DNA of 64,000 bases, taken from Litoribacter ruber. Lineage in GTDB: Bacteria > Bacteroidota > Bacteroidia > Cytophagales > Cyclobacteriaceae. Position 1 is the first letter of the stretch, and each line of letters opens with the position of its first letter. Below the pieces are notes generated by a model that worked only from the letters and a program-made list of their open reading frames with translations, was not told the origin of the DNA and did no database searches. Location: NCBI RefSeq assembly GCF_018500185.1, contig NZ_JAHBGI010000012.1, forward strand, positions 64,708 through 128,707, read 5' to 3'. This document shows, one piece after another, positions 53,712 through 63,497 of the stretch. The translations under genes and the position numbers were made by a program.

Positions 53712-55799
53712 ATGAAAAAGAATCTTTTCTTAATACTTCTTACTTTCTTCATCGGCAAGCTGAGCGCCCAGGACTTCACCATGGAACAGGTTACTGCCTA
53801 TCCTTTTCCGTCCGAACTAACGACTTGCTCAGGTTCTGATAAAATGGCTTGGGCCCTCAATGAGCAGGGAAAACGGAATATTTATGTGGCCGAAGGGCCG
53901 GATTTTGAGCCCAGAAAGTTAACCCATTATGATCAGGACGAGGGCCAAGAGATCAGCAGTCTCCAGATTTCCGCTGATGGCAATTGGGTCGTATATGTGA
54001 GAGGAGGAGAGCATGGAGGTGGAAATGCCCATGTGTATGTCAATCCCACCAGTCTTCCCGTTCCCCCAAAGGTGGAAATATGGAAGGTGCCTTTTAGTGG
54101 AGGCAAGCCTATCCTGATCGGTGAGGGCGACCAACCCACCTTATCCTCAGATAGTAAAAAGCTGGCTTTTATCCATGGTGGACAAGCCTGGATGGCTAAT
54201 TTGGAAAATGAGGAGCCAGCCAAAAAACTTTTCACCTCCAAAGGATCGACAGGTTCCTTGGAGTGGTCTCCTGACGGAAAAAGACTTGTTTTTGTGTCTT
54301 CACGGGGCGATCATGCCTTCGTAGGTGTATACACAGATGAGAAAACATCCATAAAATGGTTAGCACCAGCATTTGCCAGAGATCGCTCGCCTAGATGGTC
54401 TCCTGATGGAGAAAAGGTAGTATTTGTGCGAACGCCAGGTGGCGGAGGAGAGCCGGACAGCCTGTTGGTTCAGCAACACCGCCCTTGGAGCATATGGACA
54501 GCTGATGTGGAGTCAGGAGAGGCTGAACAAATCTGGAAAGCTCCAGAGACTTTGGAAGGCTCTGTGCCTACTACTCATGGTGGTTTCAACTTGCATTGGG
54601 CTGTTGATAGAATTGTGTTTCTCAGCTATAAAGACGGCTGGCCGCACCTTTATTCCATTCCGGAAGTTGGGGGAGTGGTAACCCAATTAACTAAGGGAGA
54701 CTTTATGTTGGAGCACATCACTTTGAGCAAGGATGGAAAAAGAGCCGTCTTCTCGGCCAACACCGGTTCCACTCCTGAAGATCTTGACCGCCGGCATATA
54801 GGAATGGTATCACTTGATGAGGCAGATATGGAATTGTTAACGGATGGAGAGGGGATAGAGGCCTATCCATTTTTTATCGGTGAATCAGACCGTATAGCCA
54901 TGTTCAGTGGAGATTTTCGTCAGCCCTTATTGCCGTCAGTTATGGATATTGAAAGCAAAGAGATAAAAGTGTTGTCCCTGGACCGATTGGTTGAGGATTT
55001 TCCTTTGGATCATTTCGTGGAACCCAAGCAGGTGAGTTTTGAAGCTGCGGATGGTGTAAAGGTGTATGGCCAGCTGTTTGAAAAAGAGGGTGGTGACTCC
55101 CAAAAACCGGCAGTGGTATTTGTGCATGGTGGTCCCCAGCGGCAGATGCTGCTAGGGTGGAGCTACATGGATTATTACTCCAACACCTACGCGCTTAACC
55201 AATATTTGGCAAACCAGGGCTTTGTGGTTCTTTCTGTAAACTTCCGTATGGGGATCGGCTATGGCCATGATTTCCACAAACCTGAGGGAGCGGGCATTGC
55301 AGGCGCCTCGGAATACCAGGACGTGAAAGCGGCAGGGGAATACCTTGCGCAGCTAGAGCAGGTGGACTCAAACAAAATTGGCGTGTATGGAGGTTCCTAC
55401 GGCGGTTACCTCACCGCTATTGCTTTAGGGTTGGACTCGGATCTTTTTGCCGTAGGCGTGGATATTCATGGAGTGCATAACAGGGACGGCTACATCAAAA
55501 TCCCCGATGGGATTGAACAAGCCCCTGATTTGGAAAAGGCCAGGCAGGTGGCATGGGATTCTTCCCCGGTGGCCATGCTGGACAACTGGACTTCCCCTGT
55601 GTTGCTAATCCATGCCGGTGATGACAGGAACGTTAACATCAGCCATAGCGTGGATTTGGCTAGAAGACTTGAGCAGCGCAACATCCCTTACGAATACCTG
55701 GTAATCCCTGACGACACCCACCACTGGATGGTGTATGCCAACATGGTGAAAGTAAACCAAGCCACGGCTGATTTCTTGAAAAAGCATTTAATGAAATGA
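53712..55799 (+). CDS. S9 family (DPP IV/acylaminoacyl peptidase type) exopeptidase
   Basis: An exported serine peptidase of 695 residues with signal peptide MKKNLFLILLTFFIGKLSAQ. Residues 25-430 are a WD/beta-propeller gate with TolB-like blocks (SLEWSPDGKRLVFVSSRGD, SPRWSPDGEKVVFVRTPGG). Residues 440-695 are the alpha/beta hydrolase: VVFVHGGPQRQM, GVYGGSYGGYLTAIAL with nucleophile Ser, LLIHAGDDRNVN with Asp and DDTHHWM with His. Cleavage of dipeptides or acylated residues from short peptides is expected. Same strand as the genes before and after, but separated by a repeat-bearing gap of 123 bases. Confidence 0.93.
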   Translation: MKKNLFLILLTFFIGKLSAQDFTMEQVTAYPFPSELTTCSGSDKMAWALNEQGKRNIYVAEGPDFEPRKLTHYDQDEGQEISSLQISADGNWVVYVRGGEHGGGNAHVYVNPTSLPVPPKVEIWKVPFSGGKPILIGEGDQPTLSSDSKKLAFIHGGQAWMANLENEEPAKKLFTSKGSTGSLEWSPDGKRLVFVSSRGDHAFVGVYTDEKTSIKWLAPAFARDRSPRWSPDGEKVVFVRTPGGGGEPDSLLVQQHRPWSIWTADVESGEAEQIWKAPETLEGSVPTTHGGFNLHWAVDRIVFLSYKDGWPHLYSIPEVGGVVTQLTKGDFMLEHITLSKDGKRAVFSANTGSTPEDLDRRHIGMVSLDEADMELLTDGEGIEAYPFFIGESDRIAMFSGDFRQPLLPSVMDIESKEIKVLSLDRLVEDFPLDHFVEPKQVSFEAADGVKVYGQLFEKEGGDSQKPAVVFVHGGPQRQMLLGWSYMDYYSNTYALNQYLANQGFVVLSVNFRMGIGYGHDFHKPEGAGIAGASEYQDVKAAGEYLAQLEQVDSNKIGVYGGSYGGYLTAIALGLDSDLFAVGVDIHGVHNRDGYIKIPDGIEQAPDLEKARQVAWDSSPVAMLDNWTSPVLLIHAGDDRNVNISHSVDLARRLEQRNIPYEYLVIPDDTHHWMVYANMVKVNQATADFLKKHLMK

Positions 55800-55834
55800 A
55801 AAAATAGGGTCACAAAATTTGAGAATTACTGCAG

Positions 55835-55932
55835 CGTCCGTGGCGTATTTTCCCTTTGCGCCGTTGCGTGAAGCTTTTCCAACTCTGTGAAACTCATTTT
55901 AAAACTCTACTTAACTCTGTGTCCCCTTTGAA
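55835..55932. repeat. dispersed degenerate repeat (GCGTGAA / CTCTGTG type), copy 1
   Basis: Words CCCTTTGCGCCGTTGCGTGA, AACTCTGTGAAACTC and AACTCTGTGTCCCCTTTG in sequence. A second copy with the same word order lies at 60561-60673. Confidence 0.75.
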
Positions 55933-55939
55933 ATTGATT

Positions 55940-57223
55940 ATGTCCAAATATCTAATTACCGCTTTAGTACTTATCATCACCTTACAAGCCGAGGCTCAGA
56001 GGCTCAATAAGAGGCAGGTCAAGCGGATTTTTGATCGGTCTGAGATCATGCAGGAGCATTTTGTAGGGTTTGTCCTGTATGACCAGGAAAAGGAGCGGGT
56101 GATCTATGAGGAAAATTCCCAGAAGTATTTCCTCCCAGCCTCCAACACCAAGCTTTTTACCCTTTATGCAGCGCTCAACATGCTTGGGGATTCCATTCCG
56201 GCTTTGAGATATGAGGAGCGGGGAGATTCCCTGATTGTGTGGGGGACGGGGGATCCGACATTCCTGCATGAGAAGTTTGAGGACCAAAGGGCCTTTGATT
56301 TTCTTAAGAATCAGGAGAAAACCATTTACCTTTCCATAGATAGAGATGGCAGTTCCGTATTGGAGCCCAGCAATTGGAGGGCGGATATTAATTCGATCCC
56401 CATCGCGGCCAATACGGCACAAGTAATGGGAAGTGCGGAAGGGTTTAGAAGTTTTCCTGCCTCAATAGCCCAATTCATCAAACAGGATACCGCACTGCTT
56501 GAGGATAAATTTATCCTGCGAAGGGCCAAGGTGGGGTATGACCTGAATTACCCAGCCTTACCTATTCCCGAGAAATTCGAAAGCAAGGTGCTTTACACTG
56601 TTGGATCAGATCTGACTGCACAAATCTTGGCTGATACCCTTCAAAAAGAAGTAAGGCTCACCAATATTGCCATGCCGGAGGATGCCAGAACCTTGTATAG
56701 CGTGCCCACAGATTCCCTGCTCAAACACATGATGTTGCCCAGTGATAACTTTTTGGCCGAACAGATCTTGATGTTATGCTCCTCGACCCTGGATGGGGAG
56801 ATGGGCATCAAAAAAGCAATCGACCACAGTCTGGAAAATTTTATGGCTGACCTTCCGGCTGAGCCCAAATGGTCTGATGGTTCCGGCTTATCAAGGTTCA
56901 ATCTCTTTACTCCAGAAACTATAATCCACCTTATTGGGAAAATAAAAGACAAGGTAGGGGATGAAGACAGGTTAAAAGATCTGATGCCAGTGGGAGGAAT
57001 CAGCGGAACTCTTAAAAGTGCTTATCAGCTGGATAATGGGGTGCCTTTTGTTTGGGCCAAAACCGGCACCTTGACTTATGCCCACCTACAAAGCGGGATA
57101 TTGGAGACGAGAAATGGGAAAAGGCTGCGCTTTGCATTTATGAACAACAACTTCGTGAGACCAACCGCCGAAATCCGCGAAGAAATGGTCCGCATCATGA
57201 CCGAAATCCACGAAAGATTTTAA
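55940..57223 (+). CDS. dacB: D-Ala-D-Ala carboxypeptidase/endopeptidase, DacB (PBP4) type
   Basis: Periplasmic penicillin-binding protein of peptidase family S13, 427 residues. It removes the last D-Ala of the wall peptide and may cut cross-links. Signal peptide MSKYLITALVLIITLQAEAQ. The three catalytic motifs are Ser68-N-T-Lys71 in LPASNTKLF, SDN in LPSDNFLAEQ, and KTG in WAKTGTLTY. The DGSGLSRFN block is also typical. The ATG at 55940 was preferred because the longer frame (55856) runs through the dispersed repeat. It could supply D-Ala for the enzymes encoded upstream (inference). Confidence 0.92.
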   Translation: MSKYLITALVLIITLQAEAQRLNKRQVKRIFDRSEIMQEHFVGFVLYDQEKERVIYEENSQKYFLPASNTKLFTLYAALNMLGDSIPALRYEERGDSLIVWGTGDPTFLHEKFEDQRAFDFLKNQEKTIYLSIDRDGSSVLEPSNWRADINSIPIAANTAQVMGSAEGFRSFPASIAQFIKQDTALLEDKFILRRAKVGYDLNYPALPIPEKFESKVLYTVGSDLTAQILADTLQKEVRLTNIAMPEDARTLYSVPTDSLLKHMMLPSDNFLAEQILMLCSSTLDGEMGIKKAIDHSLENFMADLPAEPKWSDGSGLSRFNLFTPETIIHLIGKIKDKVGDEDRLKDLMPVGGISGTLKSAYQLDNGVPFVWAKTGTLTYAHLQSGILETRNGKRLRFAFMNNNFVRPTAEIREEMVRIMTEIHERF

Positions 57224-57225
57224 AC

Positions 57226-57256
57226 TTCGGTCTTCCGTCTCCGGTCTCCCGTCTTC
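57226..57256. repeat. degenerate 7-base tandem repeat (GTCT type), copy 4
   Basis: Units TTCGGTC, TTCCGTC, TCCGGTC, TCCCGTC in a row, just behind the dacB stop. Longest and cleanest of the four copies. Confidence 0.85.
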
Positions 57257-57373
57257 CCATAGATTCCCTCTATCTGCCATAGATTTTAATAGTTAGAAAA
57301 GTAAGGTTTTATCTATCCGATTTTGTAATTTTAGTGGTAAGCAATCAAGAAGATATAAATAATACCACTTTAA

Positions 57374-59632
<2,259 letters not shown>

Positions 59633-59653
59633 AGCTAATTTAAATTAATGACG

Positions 59654-59682
59654 AAAGGCACCTTGGGGACAGGGTGCCTTTT
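59654..59682 (+). terminator. terminator of katG
   Basis: AAAGGCACC / GGTGCCTTT with a 10-base loop and a short T run. Confidence 0.75.
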
Positions 59683-59878
59683 GCAGTAAAAGGGAGTCGC
59701 ACAAAGTAAAATGAAAAATGTTATGCTTTCTAAATGTTTATTTTGAGGATTTGTTGTTTTAATCAGGCAAAATTAAGCTTTGGTTGTCGGATTTTTAGCC
59801 CTTATTTGGAGATGATTCAAATTTGACTTCCGCTGAAGTCGTTGCGGATTTCTGTGTCCGTTGCGAGAAATTTTTCAG

Positions 59879-60454
59879 CTATGGGCTCATTCTCACCACC
59901 ATTTCCGCCACCCGTTTTCCCAGGCCCTCAGCTTTCTTCAGGAAAACCTCCTGAACGGCCTTACCCGCATACTCTCCCTCACCGGTGATGGCGGAGGCAC
60001 CGAAGGCAGCCTCAGTCTCCTGGCCTCCTACGATGACCATGCCGTGGATCAGCATGGAGTGTATGATGTTGAGCATCACCAGTTCCTCCCCGATGGATAT
60101 GCCGCCTCCCGTTGCAAATGCCGCCCCGATCTTGTCCTTCAAAGGCCTGCCTTCAAAAGGCCAGGAGTTGATGAACTCCTGCACGGCCGGTGCTATGTTG
60201 GCATTATAGACCGGTGAACCTAATACAATGGCCCCTGCTTTTAATACATCCTCCTCAGAAATATCTTCAATGGACCTAAGAACCACCTCCACTTCCCCGG
60301 TTTCCGCCCCCCTGGCCACCGCCTCCGCCATGGCTTTAGTGTGTCCGGACGGACTGTAATAAGCCACTAGGACCACAGGTTTGGATTGGGCTTGTGCTAT
60401 GGCTGGAGCTATAAGGAAAAGGATTATGGAGATGGTTAAAATGCTTGATCTCAT
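59879..60454 (-). CDS. exported flavodoxin/WrbA-like protein
   Basis: A 191-residue protein: signal peptide MRSSILTISIILFLIAPAIAQAQ followed by a flavodoxin fold. The FMN phosphate loop is YYSPSGHTKAMAEAVARGAE. SPVYNANIAPAVQEFINSWP and AFATGGGISIGEE (flavin ring loops) match NAD(P)H:quinone oxidoreductases of the WrbA group. Export is odd, because flavodoxin partners and NAD(P)H are cytoplasmic; an envelope electron donor would be needed. The gene stands alone, in a gap between katG and tex, and converges with katG. Function is uncertain. Confidence 0.82.
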   Translation of the reverse strand: MRSSILTISIILFLIAPAIAQAQSKPVVLVAYYSPSGHTKAMAEAVARGAETGEVEVVLRSIEDISEEDVLKAGAIVLGSPVYNANIAPAVQEFINSWPFEGRPLKDKIGAAFATGGGISIGEELVMLNIIHSMLIHGMVIVGGQETEAAFGASAITGEGEYAGKAVQEVFLKKAEGLGKRVAEMVVRMSP

Positions 60455-60841
60455 ATCGAAAATATTATAATTGAAAATGTAAAATTAGGAATTAATAATG
60501 GAGTTTCCGTTGTTCCAAGGCTGGCATTACAACTTTGAAACTTTATGCTCTACCATATTTTTTCGCTGCGACCTTTGCGTCTTTCTCTGCGCCGCTGCGT
60601 GAAATTTCTTCTGCGAAGCAGCAACTCTGTGTAACTCTAATTGTAACTCTGTGAAACTCCTTGTCCCCTTGTTCGCTTCGATTCCTCTTCCTGATTTCCA
60701 ACTCTTTACTTTTCCATCTCTGAATTTCCGGCGCTTCTTTTAAGAAAACTCTGGCATTAGCCTTAACTTGCAAGCCTAAAATCATCCGATCGGAAAGGCC
60801 TTATTCAGGTGCCGGCCGGTCTGTACATTAGCATCAAAAAC
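60455..60841. other. intergenic region between the flavodoxin gene and tex
   Basis: 387 bases with copy 2 of the GCGTGAA/CTCTGTG repeat and no believable gene. The minus-strand frame 60543-60785 lies wholly in repeat DNA. Confidence 0.6.
60561..60673. repeat. dispersed degenerate repeat (GCGTGAA / CTCTGTG type), copy 2
   Basis: Words CTCTGCGCCGCTGCGTGAAA, AACTCTGTGTAACTC and AACTCTGTGAAACTCC, then TTGTCCCCTTG, in the same order as copy 1 at 55835. Confidence 0.75.
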
Positions 60842-63088
60842 ATGAACATCAACCATTACCTCAAGATTGCCGAGGAGCTGAGCGTCAAACTCAAGCAGGT
60901 GACCGATACGGTGGCCTTATTGGATGAAGGAGCTACCGTGCCCTTTATTTCCCGCTATAGAAAGGAAGTGACCGGAAGCCTGGACGAGGTTCAGGTGGCC
61001 AGTATTAGGGACCGTGTGCAGCAGCTGCGCGACCTGGACAAAAGGAGGGAGGCCATCCTCAAGTCCATCAAGGAGCAGGAAAAACTCACCCCCGAACTGG
61101 AGGAGAAAATCAATGCCGCCGAAACCATGGCCGTATTGGAAGATCTTTACCTGCCTTACAAACCAAAAAGAAGGACCAAGGCCACCATCGCTCGCGAAAA
61201 AGGGCTGGAGCCATTGGCCAACAAGATATTTGAACAGGAGTCATTTGACCTGGAAGCCGAAGCAGCCCAGTATGTGGATGCGGAAAAAGAGGTAAACTCC
61301 ACCGAGGAAGCCCTACAGGGTGCGAGGGACATCATCGCCGAATGGATCAACGAAAACGTGGAGCTCAGAAAGCAGATGCGGGACCTTTTCATCAACGAGG
61401 GCAAATTCACCTCCAAGGTGATTCCCGGCAAGGAGGAAGAGGCGCAGAAATACAAGGATTACTTTGACTGGTCCGAACCCATCAAGACAGCCCCTTCCCA
61501 CCGGGTGCTGGCCATGAGAAGGGGAGAAAAGGAGCTTTTCCTCATGCTGGATTCCCAGCCGGAGGAACTGGACGCCATCGCCCTGATGGAAAAGATCGTG
61601 GTTCAGGGTGCTGCCAATACTGCTGTGGAACAGGTCAAAATCGCCATCAAGGATGCCTACAAGCGCTTGCTGAAGCCTTCCATGGAAACAGAGGTAAGGC
61701 TTTATACCAAAAAGAAAGCCGACGAAGAGGCCATCAAGGTCTTTGCTGAAAACCTCAGACAGCTGCTTTTGGGCGCTCCATTAGGCGAAAAGGCTGTGAT
61801 GGCCATTGACCCTGGTTTCAGGACTGGCTGTAAAACCGTCTGTTTGGGTCCCCAGGGGCAATTGCTGGGCTATGATGTGATTTATCCCCATGAAAACAGA
61901 AAGGTTGCTGAATCCGGTGCTTTGGTGAAACACTTGGTAGAAAAGCACCAAATCGAAGCCATTGCCATCGGCAACGGTACGGCCAGCCGGGAGACGGAAT
62001 CCTTTGTGAAATCATTGGGCCTTCCAAAACATGTCATCGTGGTGATGGTCAACGAGAGCGGCGCTTCCATCTATTCGGCTTCGGATGTGGCCAGGGAGGA
62101 ATTCCCCGACCATGACCTGACCGTAAGGGGAGCCGTATCCATTGGCAGGAGGTTGATGGATCCATTGGCCGAACTGGTAAAGATCGACCCCAAATCCATC
62201 GGGGTGGGGCAGTACCAGCACGACGTGGACCAGAATGCCCTCAAAAGCTCACTGGACGACACCGTAATGAGCTGTGTAAACGGCGTGGGTGTGGAGGTAA
62301 ACACCGCTTCCAAGCAGTTGCTGACCTATGTGTCAGGCCTTGGCCCGTCACTGGCTCAGAATATCGTGAAATACAGGGACGAAAACGGTCCTTTCAAAAG
62401 CCGTGAGGAAATCAAAAAGGTGCCTAGACTGGGCGACAAGGCCTATGAACAGGCAGCGGGCTTTTTGAGGATCAGAAACGGCATCAATCCCTTGGACAGA
62501 AGTGCCGTTCACCCGGAAAGTTATACGGTGGTGCAAAAAATGGCCGCTGACTTGGGTGTGGACGTGAGCGATCTGATGAGCAGCGAGGAATTGAGACAGA
62601 AGGTGGTGTTGAAGAACTACGTTTCCGAGACCATCGGTCTGCCAACCCTTCAGGACATCATGGCCGAGCTTTCTAAGCCGGGCAGGGATCCGCGCGAGAC
62701 TTTTGAAGTGTTCAGCTTCCAGGAAGGCGTCAACGAGATGAAGGACCTGCAGGTAGGCATGAAGCTTCCTGGAGTGGTGACCAATATCACCAACTTCGGT
62801 GCCTTCGTAGACGTGGGGGTACACCAGGACGGCCTGGTCCACCTGAGCCACTTGGCCGACAAGTACGTTTCCGATCCCAACGAGGTGGTAACCGTCAATC
62901 AGAAGGTGGAGGTGACCGTGATGGAAGTGGATCTGGGCAGAAAAAGAATAGGCCTGAGCATGAAGTCCGACCCCTTTGCCGAAAGGCCCAAGGGCGGAAA
63001 AGGCGGCGGAAGGCGCCCAAGAGAGGAAAAGGAACCCGAAGGCGATCTGGCTGCGAAGCTGGCGATGCTGAAGGGGAAGTTTAGGTGA
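60842..63088 (+). CDS. tex: Tex-family RNA-binding transcription accessory protein
   Basis: A conserved cytoplasmic nucleic-acid-binding protein of 748 residues. N-terminal Tex helical part (MNINHYLKIAEELSVKLKQV, EGATVPFISRYRKEVTGSLDE, LYLPYKPKRRTKATIAREKG), YqgF/RNase H-like domain (VMAIDPGFRTGCKTVCL, AIAIGNGTASRETE), helix-hairpin-helix region (VSGLGPSLAQNIVKYRDENG, FKSREEIKKVPRLG) and an S1 domain (VGMKLPGVVTNITNFGAFVD, HLSHLADKYVSDP) near residues 640-715, ending in a Gly/Arg/Lys tail. ATG at 60842 was preferred to GTG at 60809 because it begins the usual N-terminus. Confidence 0.96.
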   Translation: MNINHYLKIAEELSVKLKQVTDTVALLDEGATVPFISRYRKEVTGSLDEVQVASIRDRVQQLRDLDKRREAILKSIKEQEKLTPELEEKINAAETMAVLEDLYLPYKPKRRTKATIAREKGLEPLANKIFEQESFDLEAEAAQYVDAEKEVNSTEEALQGARDIIAEWINENVELRKQMRDLFINEGKFTSKVIPGKEEEAQKYKDYFDWSEPIKTAPSHRVLAMRRGEKELFLMLDSQPEELDAIALMEKIVVQGAANTAVEQVKIAIKDAYKRLLKPSMETEVRLYTKKKADEEAIKVFAENLRQLLLGAPLGEKAVMAIDPGFRTGCKTVCLGPQGQLLGYDVIYPHENRKVAESGALVKHLVEKHQIEAIAIGNGTASRETESFVKSLGLPKHVIVVMVNESGASIYSASDVAREEFPDHDLTVRGAVSIGRRLMDPLAELVKIDPKSIGVGQYQHDVDQNALKSSLDDTVMSCVNGVGVEVNTASKQLLTYVSGLGPSLAQNIVKYRDENGPFKSREEIKKVPRLGDKAYEQAAGFLRIRNGINPLDRSAVHPESYTVVQKMAADLGVDVSDLMSSEELRQKVVLKNYVSETIGLPTLQDIMAELSKPGRDPRETFEVFSFQEGVNEMKDLQVGMKLPGVVTNITNFGAFVDVGVHQDGLVHLSHLADKYVSDPNEVVTVNQKVEVTVMEVDLGRKRIGLSMKSDPFAERPKGGKGGGRRPREEKEPEGDLAAKLAMLKGKFR

Positions 63089-63093
63089 TATAG

Positions 63094-63115
63094 ATTGCCA
63101 CAGATGCACAGATGA
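63094..63115. repeat. CACAGATGCACAGATG-type short repeat
   Basis: ATTGCCACAGATGCACAGAT and two more bases, directly behind tex. CACAGATG-type words are a common dispersed motif in bacterial intergenic DNA. Only this one is seen in the window. Confidence 0.4.
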
Positions 63116-63126
63116 AAAATAGATTA

Positions 63127-63159
63127 AAAAGAAAGGCTCCCGGAAAGGGAGCCTTTTTT
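63127..63159. terminator. bidirectional terminator after tex
   Basis: AAAGGCTCCC / GGGAGCCTTT, loop GGAAA, then a run of T. A T run also occurs on the minus strand, ending the converging gene. Confidence 0.9.
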
Positions 63160-63494
63160 CAATACAATTCAACTTTAATTTTTAAATTGCCCTTGGTGAC
63201 ATTTTCTGGCTCATATTCGATAGTAATTTTATTGTCATACCAATCACTTCTGAATTCCTGATTGATTTTTCCCGGCCCAAAGGAATCCAGCCCGTTTAGG
63301 GAAAATACTCCATCCACTTCTCCGACAACTGTTATGATTTTCGTTACCACTCTTTCTGAATCCGTTTTAAAGAATAATGTTTGTTTTTTCGAAACATCTT
63401 CAATGTGTTGAAATTCTGTATTGGTTTTAAATAAAATAATTATAAGCAAAAGAGAACTTAATATTATTATGGCGGTTAGAATGTTTTTTTTCAT
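63159..63494 (-). CDS. hypothetical membrane-anchored protein, 111 residues
   Basis: One N-terminal hydrophobic segment (ILTAIIILSSLLLIIILF) and an extracytoplasmic part of about 90 residues, beta-rich (SERVVTKIITVVGEVDGVF, KITIEYEPENVTKGNLKIKVEL). No cleavage site, lipobox or family motif is seen. It follows the DUF6973-like gene by 3 bases on the same strand and shares its AT-rich composition, so they form one unit. A partner or protecting role is possible but not shown. Confidence 0.75.
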   Translation of the reverse strand: MKKNILTAIIILSSLLLIIILFKTNTEFQHIEDVSKKQTLFFKTDSERVVTKIITVVGEVDGVFSLNGLDSFGPGKINQEFRSDWYDNKITIEYEPENVTKGNLKIKVELY

Positions 63495-63497
63495 GGA

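Noticed and set aside
60543-60785. 80-residue minus-strand frame
   Set aside because: Lies almost wholly within dispersed repeat DNA.
62348-63172. 274-residue minus-strand frame inside tex
   Set aside because: Antisense to the S1 and helix-hairpin-helix parts of tex and crosses the tex terminator.
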